Origin: Microvirga soli
Lineage (GTDB): Bacteria > Pseudomonadota > Alphaproteobacteria > Rhizobiales > Beijerinckiaceae
Direction: 5' to 3'
NCBI RefSeq assembly: GCF_016734765.1
Contig: NZ_JAERQE010000005.1
Location: 1-64,000 of the forward strand
DNA: 64,000 nt
In this document: piece after piece, positions 19,484 to 28,608 of the stretch
Layout: every line of letters starts with the position of its first letter
Numbering within the stretch: position 1 is the first letter of the stretch
Program-made: the position numbers and the translations under genes
The notes under the pieces: generated by a model
What the model saw: only the letters and a program-made list of their open reading frames with translations
Told to the model about the DNA's origin: nothing
Databases searched by the model: none

Positions 19484-19891
19484 ATGGCTCGCGTGACCGT
19501 CGAAGACTGCATCGACAAGGTCGACAACCGGTTTGAGCTCGTGCTGCTGGCCAGCCACCGGGCCCGCCTCATTTCGTCGGGCTCGCCGCTGACGATCGAT
19601 CGCGACCGCGACAAGAACCCGGTCGTGGCCCTTCGTGAGATCGCGGACGAGACCATCGCTCCGGACGACCTGAAGGAGCAGCTCATCCACTCCATGCAGA
19701 AGTATGTCGAGGTGGACGAGCCGGAGGCCGAGGCCGTTCCGATGCTCAGCAACACCGCCGCGGCCCCGTCCACGGGCAGCGACAACGACGCGGACGTGCA
19801 GTTCGACCGCATGAGCGAGGACGACCTTCTGCGCGGCCTGGAAGGCCTCGTGCCCCCGAGCAGCAGCGCGGACGACGACGACCGCGAATAA
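19484..19891 (+). CDS. rpoZ: RNA polymerase omega subunit
   Basis: 135-residue omega subunit, which helps beta' fold and contributes to ppGpp binding in proteobacteria. The start [20 protein letters not shown] is the family signature, and [13 protein letters not shown] ([12 protein letters not shown]) follows. The C-terminal tail is long and very acidic, as in other alphaproteobacteria. The ATG at 19484 has GAAGGAG at good spacing; an in-frame upstream ATG lacks similarity. The next gene is rsh, the usual rpoZ-rsh neighbourhood, although a terminator separates them here. Confidence 0.95.
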   Translation: MARVTVEDCIDKVDNRFELVLLASHRARLISSGSPLTIDRDRDKNPVVALREIADETIAPDDLKEQLIHSMQKYVEVDEPEAEAVPMLSNTAAAPSTGSDNDADVQFDRMSEDDLLRGLEGLVPPSSSADDDDRE

Positions 19892-19912
19892 GCGCTCCTA
19901 AAGCCTTTATCG

Positions 19913-19940
19913 AAAGCCCGGCCCTGAGCCGGGCTTTTTT
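19913..19940 (+). terminator. Rho-independent terminator of rpoZ
   Basis: A 10-bp perfect stem (19913-19922 with 19928-19937) has a 5-nt loop and runs into a run of six T residues. It lies 22 nt after the rpoZ stop. Confidence 0.9.
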
Positions 19941-20069
19941 GTTGCATGGCTTAACCACGACCCGTTATCCCTGCCCTGCGGCAAGGTATTCGGCTTGCGG
20001 TGCAGAGACATTGTACAATATCTTCAATACTTTCTGCCAGAGACCGGGCCCTAGGGAGATGTCGGCCGC

Positions 20070-22241
20070 ATGATGCGCCAGTATGAACTCGTCGAGCGGG
20101 TGAAGCGCTACAACCCCTCGGCCGACGAGGCGCTTCTCAACCGCGCTTACGTGTATGCCATGATGGCTCACGGCACCCAGAAACGCGCGTCCGGCGACCT
20201 GTTCTTCGGCCATCCCCTCGAAGTGGCGGCCATTCTCACCGACATGAAGCTCGACGAGGCGACCATCGCTGCTGCGGTGCTCCATGACACTGTGGAGGAT
20301 ACCGAAGCGACGCTCGAAGAGATCAACAAGACCTTCGGCCCCCAGATCGGCGCCCTTGTGGACGGCCTCACGAAGATCAAGCGGCTCGACCTCGTGTCGA
20401 AGCGCGCGGCTCAAGGGGAGAACTTCCGCAAGCTGTTGCTCGCCGTCGCCGACGATGTGCGCGTGCTTCTGGTCAAGCTCGCCGATCGCCTGCACAACAT
20501 GCGCACGCTCCAGTTCATGCCGCCGGAAAAGCGCAAGCGCATCGCCGAGGAAACTCTCGACATCTATGCGCCGCTCGCCGGCCGCATGGGTATCCAGGAG
20601 ATGCGCGAGGAACTGGAAGAGCTATCCTTCCAGAATCTCGATCCGGAGGCCTATGAGGCCATCCGACGCCATTTGGGCGAGCTCTCGGCCAAGAGCGAGA
20701 AGCTGGTCGAGGAGATCGAACGGACCCTGACCACGAAGCTGCGCGCTCAGGGAATCGAGGCGGTCGTGTCGGGACGTCAGAAACGGCCCTATTCCATTTG
20801 GCGCAAGATGGAGCGCAAGTCCGTCTCCTTCGAGCAGCTCTCCGACATCTTCGCCTTCCGCATCATCGTCGGAACCATCGACGAGTGCTATCGGGCGCTT
20901 GGCATCGTGCATACCAGCTGGCCCATGGTGCCGGGCCGGTACAAGGACTACATCTCGACCCCGAAGCAGAACGACTACCGCTCGATCCACACCACGGTGA
21001 TCGGGCCGGGCAGCCAGCGCGTCGAGCTGCAGATCCGCACCGAGGGCATGGAAGAGGTGGCGGAATACGGCATCGCGGCCCATGCCCTCTACAAGGAGGG
21101 CGTCAACGACGATTCGCGCCTGGCTACTGAAAGCCGGGCCTATCAGTGGCTCAGGCGCACCATCGACCTGCTGGCGGAAGGCGACAACCCGGAGGAGTTC
21201 CTGGAGCATACAAAGCTCGAACTCTTCCACGACCAGGTCTTCTGCTTCACGCCCAAGGGCCGCCTGATCGCCCTGCCCCGCGGCGCCACGCCCATCGACT
21301 TCGCCTATGCGGTGCACACCGATGTCGGCAACACTGCGGTGGGCTGTAAGATCAACGGCCGCATGTCGCCGCTGCTCACCGAGTTGCAGAACGGCGACGA
21401 GGTGGAGATCGTCCGCGCCGAAGGCCAGACGCCTCCGGCTGCCTGGGAATCCCTGGTGGTCACCGGCAAGGCGCGCGCCTCGATCCGGCGCGCCACCCGC
21501 GCGGCGGTGCGCCGGCAATATACCGGCCTCGGCCATCAGATTCTGGAGCGCGCCTTCGAGCGCGCCGGCCGGCCCTTCTCCGACGAGAAGCTGAAAGGCG
21601 CCCTGCCCCGGCTGGCGCGGATCTCGGTCGAGGATGTGCTGGCGGCGGTTGGGCGCGGCGAGATGTTCTCAGGCGACGTGGTTCGGGCCGTCTATCCCGA
21701 TTATTTCGAGGAGCGGCGCGCCGGCAGCGATGGCAGGGGCAGTGGACAGCCCGACGGCGCAGGCAGGAAGAGCGCCGGCGAGCATGGGAGCGGCATTCCG
21801 ATCCGCGGACTGAGCACCGACATGCCGATCCGCTTTGCGCCGGAAGGCGGCGCCGTCCCGGGAGACCGCATCGTCGGCATCATGACCCCCGGCGAAGGCG
21901 TGACGATCTACCCGATCCAGTCACCGTCGCTTGCGGCATACGACAACGAGCCGGACCGCTGGATCGACGTGCGCTGGGACCTGGAGGCGGACTCGACCCA
22001 GCGCTTCCCGGCGCGCATCAAGCTGCAATCGATCAACGAGCCTGGATCGCTCGCCCAGATCACCCAGGTGATCGCCGATCATGACGGCAACATCGACAAC
22101 GTCTCCATGAAACGGCGCACCCAGGACTTCACCGACATGACCATCGACTTGACGGTCTGGGACCTGAAGCATCTCAATGCCATCATCGCAGAGCTGCGCG
22201 CCAAGCGCGTGGTGAGCCGCGTCGACCGCATGAACGGATAG
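20070..22241 (+). CDS. rsh: bifunctional (p)ppGpp synthetase/hydrolase
   Basis: 723-residue RelA/SpoT homologue controlling the stringent response. Domain order: HD hydrolase with HDTVED (His72, Asp73, Glu76, Asp77), synthetase domain (about 230-345; DIFAFRIIVG and RYKDYISTPKQNDYRSIH), TGS (about 385-445; VFCFTPKGRLIALPRGATP), a helical/CC region, and a C-terminal ACT domain (about 645-720). Intact HD and synthetase motifs suggest both activities. The start is ATGATG at 20070. It forms an apparent operon with the next hydrolase gene (13-nt gap). Confidence 0.94.
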   Translation: MMRQYELVERVKRYNPSADEALLNRAYVYAMMAHGTQKRASGDLFFGHPLEVAAILTDMKLDEATIAAAVLHDTVEDTEATLEEINKTFGPQIGALVDGLTKIKRLDLVSKRAAQGENFRKLLLAVADDVRVLLVKLADRLHNMRTLQFMPPEKRKRIAEETLDIYAPLAGRMGIQEMREELEELSFQNLDPEAYEAIRRHLGELSAKSEKLVEEIERTLTTKLRAQGIEAVVSGRQKRPYSIWRKMERKSVSFEQLSDIFAFRIIVGTIDECYRALGIVHTSWPMVPGRYKDYISTPKQNDYRSIHTTVIGPGSQRVELQIRTEGMEEVAEYGIAAHALYKEGVNDDSRLATESRAYQWLRRTIDLLAEGDNPEEFLEHTKLELFHDQVFCFTPKGRLIALPRGATPIDFAYAVHTDVGNTAVGCKINGRMSPLLTELQNGDEVEIVRAEGQTPPAAWESLVVTGKARASIRRATRAAVRRQYTGLGHQILERAFERAGRPFSDEKLKGALPRLARISVEDVLAAVGRGEMFSGDVVRAVYPDYFEERRAGSDGRGSGQPDGAGRKSAGEHGSGIPIRGLSTDMPIRFAPEGGAVPGDRIVGIMTPGEGVTIYPIQSPSLAAYDNEPDRWIDVRWDLEADSTQRFPARIKLQSINEPGSLAQITQVIADHDGNIDNVSMKRRTQDFTDMTIDLTVWDLKHLNAIIAELRAKRVVSRVDRMNG

Positions 22242-22254
22242 AATCGAGAACAGC

Positions 22255-22956
22255 ATGTCAGCCAAACCCCGCATCGCCGTCATCATGGATGAGAACACCA
22301 GCGGCGGCGGAACCCTTTACGAAACCACGAAAGCCTATTTCGTCGCCGTTCAGCGCGCCGGCGGCCTACCCTTCGGAATCCCCTATATTCCGGAGATGAT
22401 CGAACCAGTCTTGGAGGAGTTCGACGGTTTCGTGAGCGTCGGCGGGCGCATCCGGTTTCCCCGCGACTGGTATGTTGCCGGCGACGAGTCGCGTTATCCG
22501 TCATCGGAGCGGCTTGAGATCGAGCAGGCCCTCATGCGGGGATTTCTTGAGCGCGACAAGCCGGTGCTTGGCATCTGCAACGGCATGCAGATGCTCGCCT
22601 GTCTCCATGGCGCACGGATGGTGCATGAGGTGCGCAAAAGCGGCCCGCACATTCTCACCCACGATGACCGGGCGGCTATGCACACCGTCGAGATGATGCC
22701 GGGCACGATCCTGTCGCGCATCGTGGGCACGACGAGCCTCGACGTGAACAGCCGCCACCAGGAGGCAGTCGTTGCCGTGTCCGATCAAGCCGTGATTTCA
22801 GCCAGAGCCCCCGATGGCGTGATCGAGGCGGTCGAGATCCCATCCCGGCGTTTCGCCATCGGCGTTCAGTGGCACCCAGAGGCCTTTGCGACTCAGGACA
22901 ACCCTGGCAACAGACTGTTCAGCGCCTTCGTAGAGGCGGCGCAACAGCGCCACTGA
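22255..22956 (+). CDS. class I glutamine amidotransferase-like hydrolase (peptidase C26)
   Basis: 233-residue protein of the gamma-glutamyl-hydrolase/PuuD family. The catalytic nucleophile is Cys108 in LGICNGMQML, and the His-Glu pair is in GVQWHPEAF near 205. Members hydrolyse gamma-glutamyl amides such as gamma-glutamyl-GABA, but the substrate here is unknown. The usual GGxDxxP loop is replaced by SVGGRIRFPRDWY, a small departure. It follows rsh by 13 nt and precedes a HAD hydrolase by 21 nt, so all three may be one transcript. Confidence 0.85.
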   Translation: MSAKPRIAVIMDENTSGGGTLYETTKAYFVAVQRAGGLPFGIPYIPEMIEPVLEEFDGFVSVGGRIRFPRDWYVAGDESRYPSSERLEIEQALMRGFLERDKPVLGICNGMQMLACLHGARMVHEVRKSGPHILTHDDRAAMHTVEMMPGTILSRIVGTTSLDVNSRHQEAVVAVSDQAVISARAPDGVIEAVEIPSRRFAIGVQWHPEAFATQDNPGNRLFSAFVEAAQQRH

Positions 22957-22977
22957 TCGTCACTACAGGAATTTTCC

Positions 22978-23673
22978 ATGCCAATTTCCGTTCTCGGTCT
23001 CGATGCCGACGATACGCTCTGGCACAACGAGACGTTCTATCAATCGACGCGCCAGCGCTTCAACGAACTGCTCGCCGACTTCGTCGATGCCACGCAACTC
23101 GAAGAGGAGATCGAGGCAACGGAGCGGCGCAACCTCGGCCTCTACGGCTATGGGGCGAAGGGCTTCACGCTCTCCATGATGGAAACTGCTATCCAGGTGA
23201 GCAACGGAAACATATCGGGCAAGGCCCTCGGCGAAATCCTAACGATCGGGCGTGAGCTCATGAACCATCCCGTGGAGCCCCTCCCCGGCGTTCACGAGGC
23301 TCTCCAAGCGCTCTCGGAGCAATACAGGCTCGTGCTGATCACCAAGGGCGATCTCTTCCATCAGGAAACGAAGCTCGCCGCCTCCGGTCTCGGCAGCTTC
23401 TTCTCGGGCGTCGAGATCGTCAGCGAGAAGAAGGCGGATACCTACACCCGCATCTTCTCGCGCCACTGCGCCGGACCGGAGCACGCCGCCATGGCCGGCA
23501 ACTCCGTGCGCTCGGACGTGCTGCCGGCGCTCGAAGCGGGCAGTTACGCGGCACTCATCCCGTTCCATCTGGTCTGGGCACACGAGGACGCGCCGCTTCC
23601 CACCGACAACCCACGCTTCGCGGAGCTGCCATCACTGGCAGAGCTTCCCCGGTGGCTGGCTGAGGTTTCCTGA
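22978..23673 (+). CDS. HAD family hydrolase
   Basis: 231-residue haloacid-dehalogenase superfamily phosphatase. Motif I is LGLDADDTLW (nucleophile Asp10 and acid/base Asp12 within DxDxT), motif II is LITKGD (Thr), motif III lysine in VSEKKADTY, and motif IV is NSVRSDVLPAL with an Asp. A helical cap lies between residues 20 and 95. The substrate cannot be predicted; similar proteins act on small phosphate esters. A ribosome site AGGAATTTTCC precedes the ATG. No clear terminator is seen before the convergent regulator gene. Confidence 0.85.
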   Translation: MPISVLGLDADDTLWHNETFYQSTRQRFNELLADFVDATQLEEEIEATERRNLGLYGYGAKGFTLSMMETAIQVSNGNISGKALGEILTIGRELMNHPVEPLPGVHEALQALSEQYRLVLITKGDLFHQETKLAASGLGSFFSGVEIVSEKKADTYTRIFSRHCAGPEHAAMAGNSVRSDVLPALEAGSYAALIPFHLVWAHEDAPLPTDNPRFAELPSLAELPRWLAEVS

Positions 23674-23732
23674 TCTTTGAGCATATCCTGCTGACGCATT
23701 CACTGCGGGTCGACCGGCGTGGTACGGGATCT

Positions 23733-24575
23733 TCAGCTGGAACTCGTCTCATTGGCAGAAGGATCTTCATCCAGCGCAAAGTGACTCATCCCCCATACGG
23801 CTGCTTGCGTGCGGTTCTTAACGCGTATTTTACGCAGGATCGCCTTGATGTGGACCTTCACAGTCGCTTCAACAATATCAAGCTGGCGAGCGATCACCTT
23901 GTTTGGACTGCCGTCCATCAGGCATCGCAGGATCGCCAATTCTCGATTTGACAGAATTTCCGAGGGCCTGAGATCGGCTGGAGTGCCCTTGCCCGATTGG
24001 GAGCAGAGAACCGCCGCGGGAAAGACGGACTCACCCAGTATCACAAGATCAAGAGTCTTCAGGAGAACTTCGAAGGAGATCGACTTGATCAGGTATGCGT
24101 CCACGCCTGAACGATAGGCGCCAAGAACTTCCTGCAGGTCATACTTATCGACCAGCATCACAACCTTATTTGACGGATGACGATCTTTGATCTCTTTGAC
24201 CTGTCGGTGGTCATTGTCATCGTTGTACACCGCACCGATGATGAAGACCCCTACTCCACCCTCGGGAACTGGCAATGAGCCAACCTCCTCCAAGGATGAG
24301 GCCAAGGCAGCCGGATTATACCTCGTTTCAGCCAGGATGCTGCGCAGACCCTCACGCAGGAGCGGGTTCGGCTCTATCAAAACCGTGACGATGGATTGAT
24401 CATGACCAGGCTCTTCCAAATCCGCGCCTTGAGGATTACTCAATGACGCACATGCCGATTGCTCGCGGGAAAGCTTGGTTGAAGTCGCTATTCTCGTAGC
24501 AGAAGGCCTGCTTTGATCGGCCATCGGGCAATGCGTCGAGGGGGCGCCTCTCAAAGCCATACTGCTGTTTGCCAT
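23733..24575 (-). CDS. NarL/FixJ-type regulator with degenerate receiver
   Basis: 280-residue DNA-binding protein. A variable N-terminal segment (about 1-62) precedes a receiver-like fold (about 63-185) and a LuxR-type helix-turn-helix (about 205-265; LSNRELAILRCLMDG and the recognition helix ATVKVHIKAILRKI). The receiver lacks key residues: the usual acidic pair reads EPN, the beta-3 strand VGVFIIGAV has no phospho-acceptor Asp, and the beta-4 Ser/Thr is replaced; only the beta-5 Lys (YLIKS) remains. It is therefore probably not phosphorylated. ATG at 24575 has GAAGGA upstream. No histidine kinase is adjacent. A perfect palindrome lies just upstream. Confidence 0.85.
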   Translation of the reverse strand: MANSSMALRGAPSTHCPMADQSRPSATRIATSTKLSREQSACASLSNPQGADLEEPGHDQSIVTVLIEPNPLLREGLRSILAETRYNPAALASSLEEVGSLPVPEGGVGVFIIGAVYNDDNDHRQVKEIKDRHPSNKVVMLVDKYDLQEVLGAYRSGVDAYLIKSISFEVLLKTLDLVILGESVFPAAVLCSQSGKGTPADLRPSEILSNRELAILRCLMDGSPNKVIARQLDIVEATVKVHIKAILRKIRVKNRTQAAVWGMSHFALDEDPSANETSSS

Positions 24576-24951
24576 GATCCTGTTCCTTCGGTTCGCTGGA
24601 AAAGTTCTTTCGCTGAACTTTTCATGGGTGTGTCCTCGGGATTGATCATCAGGGACGCAGCATAATATGGCCGGCAGAAGCAATGATGGCTTCAGTTGCC
24701 GTAGCCGCAATTGCTGCTTAGATGATCACAATCCGAAGCTTAATACGCTCGTGAATCATTCTATTTTGCCCCCGGCCTTCTTTGTTTATGTGCCTTGCTG
24801 GTGAGTCAGACCTCTATTGCAATATTATTATATTGCTTAAGTGCGCTCTCGCACATGCGGAACCTACAGCCGCAGATTCACACCAGATCTGCAGGCCCTT
24901 GCCTCCCGCTCCCTCACCTGCCAGAAGCGCTCACGCAGGAGACAAGAAGCC
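24576..24951. other. regulator-pyrE divergent intergenic region
   Basis: About 375 bp, AT-richer than its surroundings, between a minus-strand regulator and plus-strand pyrE. It holds the palindrome at 24599-24623. No gene, tRNA or repeat copy is recognised. Promoters for both genes must lie here. Confidence 0.6.
24599..24623 (-). promoter_or_regulatory. perfect palindrome upstream of the NarL-type regulator
   Basis: GAAAAGTTC, 7 nt, GAACTTTTC. The 9-bp arms are perfect, and the element ends 23 bp before the regulator's ATG (24575). This is the size and place expected for an autoregulatory operator or a 5' UTR hairpin. Confidence 0.5.
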
Positions 24952-25539
24952 ATGACCCCGAACGACGTTCTCGAAGAATTCCGGTCCGCAGGCGCTCTGC
25001 TGGAGGGGCACTTCATTCTCTCGTCAGGGCTGCACAGCCCGGTCTTTCTGCAGAAGATGTTCGTGTTTCAGGACCCGGCACGCACCGAGCGGGTCTGCCG
25101 GGCGCTGGCGGACAAGATCAGGGAGAGATTCGGAGCTGTCGATTACGTGGTCTCGCCGGCCGTCGGCGGCATCGTGCCGGGCTATGAGACGGCCCGGCAT
25201 CTGGGCGCCAAGGCGATCTTCGTCGAGCGCGAGAACGGCGTCTTCGTTCTGCGCCGCGGGTTCACGATTCCGGAGGGCGCCCGTGTGGTCATGGTGGAGG
25301 ACATCGTCACGACCGGTCTTTCCTCTCGGGAATGCCTGACGTCTCTTCAGGAGCATCCCGGAACGATCCTCGGAGCTGCCTGCCTCATCGACCGCTCCGG
25401 TGGCAAGGCGGATCTCGGCGTGCCCCTCGTCTCCCTGGTTCAACTCGACATTCCGGCCTACGCGCCGGACCAGTTGCCGCCCGAACTGGCGGCTCTTCCG
25501 GCCATCAAACCGGGCAGCCGAAGCCTGAAATCAAAATAG
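24952..25539 (+). CDS. pyrE: orotate phosphoribosyltransferase
   Basis: 195-residue enzyme joining orotate and PRPP to make OMP in pyrimidine synthesis. It has the type I PRTase PRPP loop [14 protein letters not shown] (about 103-116), the flexible loop around [11 protein letters not shown], and the [15 protein letters not shown] segment. The ATG at 24952 follows AGGAG; upstream in-frame codons are not conserved. It is monocistronic as far as the window shows. The next gene is about 240 bp away in an AT-rich gap. Confidence 0.93.
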   Translation: MTPNDVLEEFRSAGALLEGHFILSSGLHSPVFLQKMFVFQDPARTERVCRALADKIRERFGAVDYVVSPAVGGIVPGYETARHLGAKAIFVERENGVFVLRRGFTIPEGARVVMVEDIVTTGLSSRECLTSLQEHPGTILGAACLIDRSGGKADLGVPLVSLVQLDIPAYAPDQLPPELAALPAIKPGSRSLKSK

Positions 25540-25777
25540 CTGTTTATTTGTCACACAATGGCTTGACTGCCTTGGTTCTGACAACTTGACTCTTGGAATT
25601 TACACGCCATTAAGTATTTTCCATTGTCAGGATTACTGGTCCGAAGGGTTAATAGCAGCCTGTTCTGGGGCACGTCATACATTTTTCGCGCAGTTTTATT
25701 GCCTGCGTAAATAATAGATGTTGCTTGAATAATGAAGGTTGTTAGGCCGCTCCGGCAGACACAGATAGAGAATACTT

Positions 25778-26422
25778 ATGTCAGGCCAGCAGCGGATCGC
25801 CCTCTTCATTGATGGCGCCAACCTATACGCTACAACGAAAACTCTCGGCTTCGATATCGATTACAAGCGCCTGCTGAAGGAATTTCAGGGCCGTGGCTCG
25901 CTCGTGCGCGCCTTTTACTACACGGCCCTTGTAGAAGATCAGGAATATTCTTCCATCCGCCCGCTGATCGACTGGCTCGATTACAACGGCTATCGCGTGG
26001 TCACGAAGCCGACGAAGGAGTTCGTCGATTCCGCCGGCCGCCGCAAGGTCAAGGGCAACATGGACATCGAGCTCGCCATCGATGCGCTCGAGCTCTCACC
26101 CTTCATCGATCACATGGTTTTGTTCTCCGGCGATGGTGACTTTCGCTCCCTCGTCGAGGCCATGCAGCGTCGTGGCGTTCGGGTCTCGGTGGTGTCCACC
26201 GTCACCACGCAGCCGCCGATGGTGGCCGACGAGCTGCGCCGGCAGGCGGACGAGTTCCTCGACCTGTCGCAGCTCGCATCCCGGATCGGCCGCGATCCCT
26301 CGGATCGCCCGCAGCGCCCCATGAACGAGAACGGGGACCGCCCGCGCCCGCAGCCGCGCAGCCCCGCGCTCGAGAGCCGCTACGGCATCCGCCAGCCCCA
26401 GGACGACGAGCTCGACATCTGA
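25778..26422 (+). CDS. NYN domain (LabA/DUF88-like) protein
   Basis: 214-residue protein with a PIN-like NYN fold: FIDGANLY with Asp12 at the first strand, KGNMDIELAIDALELS and LFSGDGDFRSLVEAM supplying the further acidic residues of a nuclease-type metal site. Members are predicted ribonucleases; LabA is a cyanobacterial clock-output protein of this family. The C-terminal about 40 residues are Pro/Arg-rich and probably disordered, possibly RNA-binding. A typical terminator follows. Its conserved position beside smpB/dapA in this order hints at an RNA-related housekeeping role, which is inference. Confidence 0.85.
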   Translation: MSGQQRIALFIDGANLYATTKTLGFDIDYKRLLKEFQGRGSLVRAFYYTALVEDQEYSSIRPLIDWLDYNGYRVVTKPTKEFVDSAGRRKVKGNMDIELAIDALELSPFIDHMVLFSGDGDFRSLVEAMQRRGVRVSVVSTVTTQPPMVADELRRQADEFLDLSQLASRIGRDPSDRPQRPMNENGDRPRPQPRSPALESRYGIRQPQDDELDI

Positions 26423-26443
26423 GGCGATCGAGCGAAATGCATC

Positions 26444-26469
26444 ATGGCCGGGCATGTCCCGGCCATTTT
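26444..26469 (+). terminator. Rho-independent terminator after the NYN gene
   Basis: A 9-bp perfect stem (26444-26452 with 26458-26466) with a 5-nt loop is followed by TTTTC. The stem is GC-rich. It also separates the convergent ACT-domain gene. Confidence 0.75.
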
Positions 26470-26479
26470 CTATTTGTGA

Positions 26480-27010
26480 TCAGAGAGAACTCTCTTCCAC
26501 CTGGCAGCTCAGCCCCAGAGCGCCGGCGGTGTTGCTGACGGTAGCCAAGCACAGGTCGGTGCGCTCGGGCGGGATCGAGACCGCGAAGCGCGTCACATAA
26601 AGCCCGCCCTCCGCCTCCGGCAGCTTGCGCGCCTCGAGGCGCACGATATTGGCCTCGTATTGTTTGAACACCTCGGCCAGCCGGGCCACGAGGCCGAGCT
26701 GGTCGCCGCCGCTGATGGCGATGCGATGGGTGACGCTTCCCGCGGGGCCGGGGCTCGGATCGAAGGCGTAGGGCACCGCCCGGATCTCGGCGCCTTCAAG
26801 TTCCGCAAGCTGCTTGAGACCAGCCTCCACGTCGCCCGCCGTCACATCCGGCGGGAGCTCGCACAGGGCCACGAACTCGGCCCCGGAGCCTAAGGATGCG
26901 AAGGTCGTGTCCCGCAGGTTCACACCGATGTTGAACAGGTGCTCGGCAATGGCTGCAACCAGCCCCACCCGATCGGGTCCGAGAACCGACACCAGAGCCA
27001 CGGACGCCAT
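26480..27010 (-). CDS. tandem ACT-domain regulatory protein (GcvR-like)
   Basis: 176-residue protein with two ACT domains: about 1-80 (ALVSVLGPDRVGLVAAIAEHL, a classic ACT start) and about 90-172 (ISGGDQLGLVARLAEVF). This layout matches GcvR, the glycine-cleavage repressor partner, and other amino-acid sensing proteins. No gcvA or gcvTHP is near, so the GcvR role is not supported by context. ATG at 27010 has AGGAGGAAGAC ahead. It lies 51 nt downstream of smpB. Confidence 0.8.
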   Translation of the reverse strand: MASVALVSVLGPDRVGLVAAIAEHLFNIGVNLRDTTFASLGSGAEFVALCELPPDVTAGDVEAGLKQLAELEGAEIRAVPYAFDPSPGPAGSVTHRIAISGGDQLGLVARLAEVFKQYEANIVRLEARKLPEAEGGLYVTRFAVSIPPERTDLCLATVSNTAGALGLSCQVEESSL

Positions 27011-27061
27011 GTCTTCCTCCTGAACGAGCTGGAGGGAAATCTAGCGCACAATGCCGTTGCG

Positions 27062-27535
27062 TCAGCCCTTCTCGCGCATGAGACGGGACTTCTCCCGGTT
27101 CCAGGAGCGCTCCTTCTCCGTTTCGCGCTTGTCGTGCAGCTTCTTGCCCCGGCCGAGGCCCAGCTCCACCTTCGCGCGCCCGCGATCGTTGAAGTAGATC
27201 TTGAGCGGGATCACCGTGAACCCCTCCCGCTGCGTGGCGCCGATCAGCTTGTTGATCTGGTGCTTGTGCAGGAGCAGGCGCCGGGGTCGCTTGGTTTCGT
27301 GGTTGAAGCGGTTGGCCTGCAGGTATTCGGGGATATAGGCGTTGAAGAGATAGAATTCCTCCCCCGAGGGCCCGGCATGGGCCTCGCCGATGGTCGCCTT
27401 CCCCTGACGCAGGGATTTCACCTCCGTGCCGGTGAGCGCAATCCCCGCCTCGTAGGTATCGATGATCTCATAATTGTACCGCGCCTTCCTGTTGTCGGCG
27501 ACGACGCGGTTGGGACTTTTCGGGTCTTTTGCCAT
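27062..27535 (-). CDS. smpB: SsrA-binding protein
   Basis: 157-residue RNA-binding protein that delivers tmRNA to stalled ribosomes. The core [19 protein letters not shown] and [10 protein letters not shown] motifs are diagnostic; the C-terminal tail ([14 protein letters not shown]) is the usual basic, helix-forming tail that enters the mRNA channel. The length is standard. It starts 11 nt after dapA, the conserved dapA-smpB order of this group. tmRNA (ssrA) is not in the window. Confidence 0.95.
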   Translation of the reverse strand: MAKDPKSPNRVVADNRKARYNYEIIDTYEAGIALTGTEVKSLRQGKATIGEAHAGPSGEEFYLFNAYIPEYLQANRFNHETKRPRRLLLHKHQINKLIGATQREGFTVIPLKIYFNDRGRAKVELGLGRGKKLHDKRETEKERSWNREKSRLMREKG

Positions 27536-27546
27536 GAGCTCTGTTT

Positions 27547-28431
27547 TTAAGCGTTGATCAGGCCCGCATGGACCATGGCCGAGCGAACGGCCTGTTTCGC
27601 GTTGTCGGAGGCAGGCACCAGCGGCAGGCGCACATCGTCCCCCATGAGGCCGAGGAGCGACGCGGCGTATTTCACCGGCGTCGGGTTCGTCTCGATGAAC
27701 AAGTTCGTGTGCAGGGGCATGAGCCGATCCTGCACCTTCAAGGCAGAGGCGTAGTCACCGTTCATGCATGCGTTCTGCATCTCGGCGCAGAGGCGCGGCG
27801 CCACGTTGGAGGCGACCGAAATGCAGCCGTGCCCGCCATGGGCCATGAAGCCGAGAGCCGTGGCATCCTCGCCCGAGAGCTGGATAAATTCCGGACCCAT
27901 CATCTGCCGCTGCAGGCTGACCCGTGCCATGTTGGCGGTGGCGTCCTTCACGCCGGCGATGTTCTTCAGCTCGAAAAGGCGCGCCATCGTCTCCACCGAC
28001 ATGTCGATCACGGAGCGGCCGGGAATGTTGTAGATGATGATCGGGATGCCGACGGCGTCGTTGATCGCCTTGTAGTGCTGGTAAAGGCCTTCCTGCGTCG
28101 GCTTGTTGTAATAGGGCGTGACGATGAGCACCGCGTCGGCGCCCACCTTTTCCGCGTGCCTGGAGAACGCCACCGCCTCCGCGGTGCTGTTGGACCCGGC
28201 GCCGGCAATCACCGGCACCCTGCCCTTCGTCTCCTCGACGCAGATCTCGACGACCCGGTCATGCTCCTTGTGGCTCAGCGTCGGGGTCTCTCCGGTCGTG
28301 CCCACAGGAACGAGGCCGCTGGTGCCCTCCTGGATCTGCCAATTGATGAAGGACCGGAAGGCCGCCTCATCCACGGCACCATCCTTGAAAGGGGTCACCA
28401 GGGCCGTGATGGAGCCTTTGAATTGGGTCAT
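27547..28431 (-). CDS. dapA: 4-hydroxy-tetrahydrodipicolinate synthase
   Basis: 294-residue TIM-barrel aldolase condensing pyruvate with aspartate semialdehyde in lysine and diaminopimelate synthesis. Catalytic residues are present: Lys162 (Schiff base) in IAGVKDAT, Tyr134 in IIYNIPGR, and the TTGE loop at 45-48. The ATG at 28431 is preceded by GAGGAAG. smpB follows 11 nt downstream. It is divergent from the lytic transglycosylase gene across about 175 bp. Confidence 0.95.
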   Translation of the reverse strand: MTQFKGSITALVTPFKDGAVDEAAFRSFINWQIQEGTSGLVPVGTTGETPTLSHKEHDRVVEICVEETKGRVPVIAGAGSNSTAEAVAFSRHAEKVGADAVLIVTPYYNKPTQEGLYQHYKAINDAVGIPIIIYNIPGRSVIDMSVETMARLFELKNIAGVKDATANMARVSLQRQMMGPEFIQLSGEDATALGFMAHGGHGCISVASNVAPRLCAEMQNACMNGDYASALKVQDRLMPLHTNLFIETNPTPVKYAASLLGLMGDDVRLPLVPASDNAKQAVRSAMVHAGLINA

Positions 28432-28608
28432 GAATCTTCCTCGGATAAAACGCGCCGGGTCCTAGAGGCCACAAGGGTTTAACACATAGGGGGTGCGGCG
28501 CATGGGCGCAAACGTTCCTTCGGGGAGTTGTCCTAGCTCGGCTCTTAGTGTTTCCTCAAGAGAAACGTCGTCACAATGCGATACGGGCGGCAGCAAAGGG
28601 GTTAGCGG

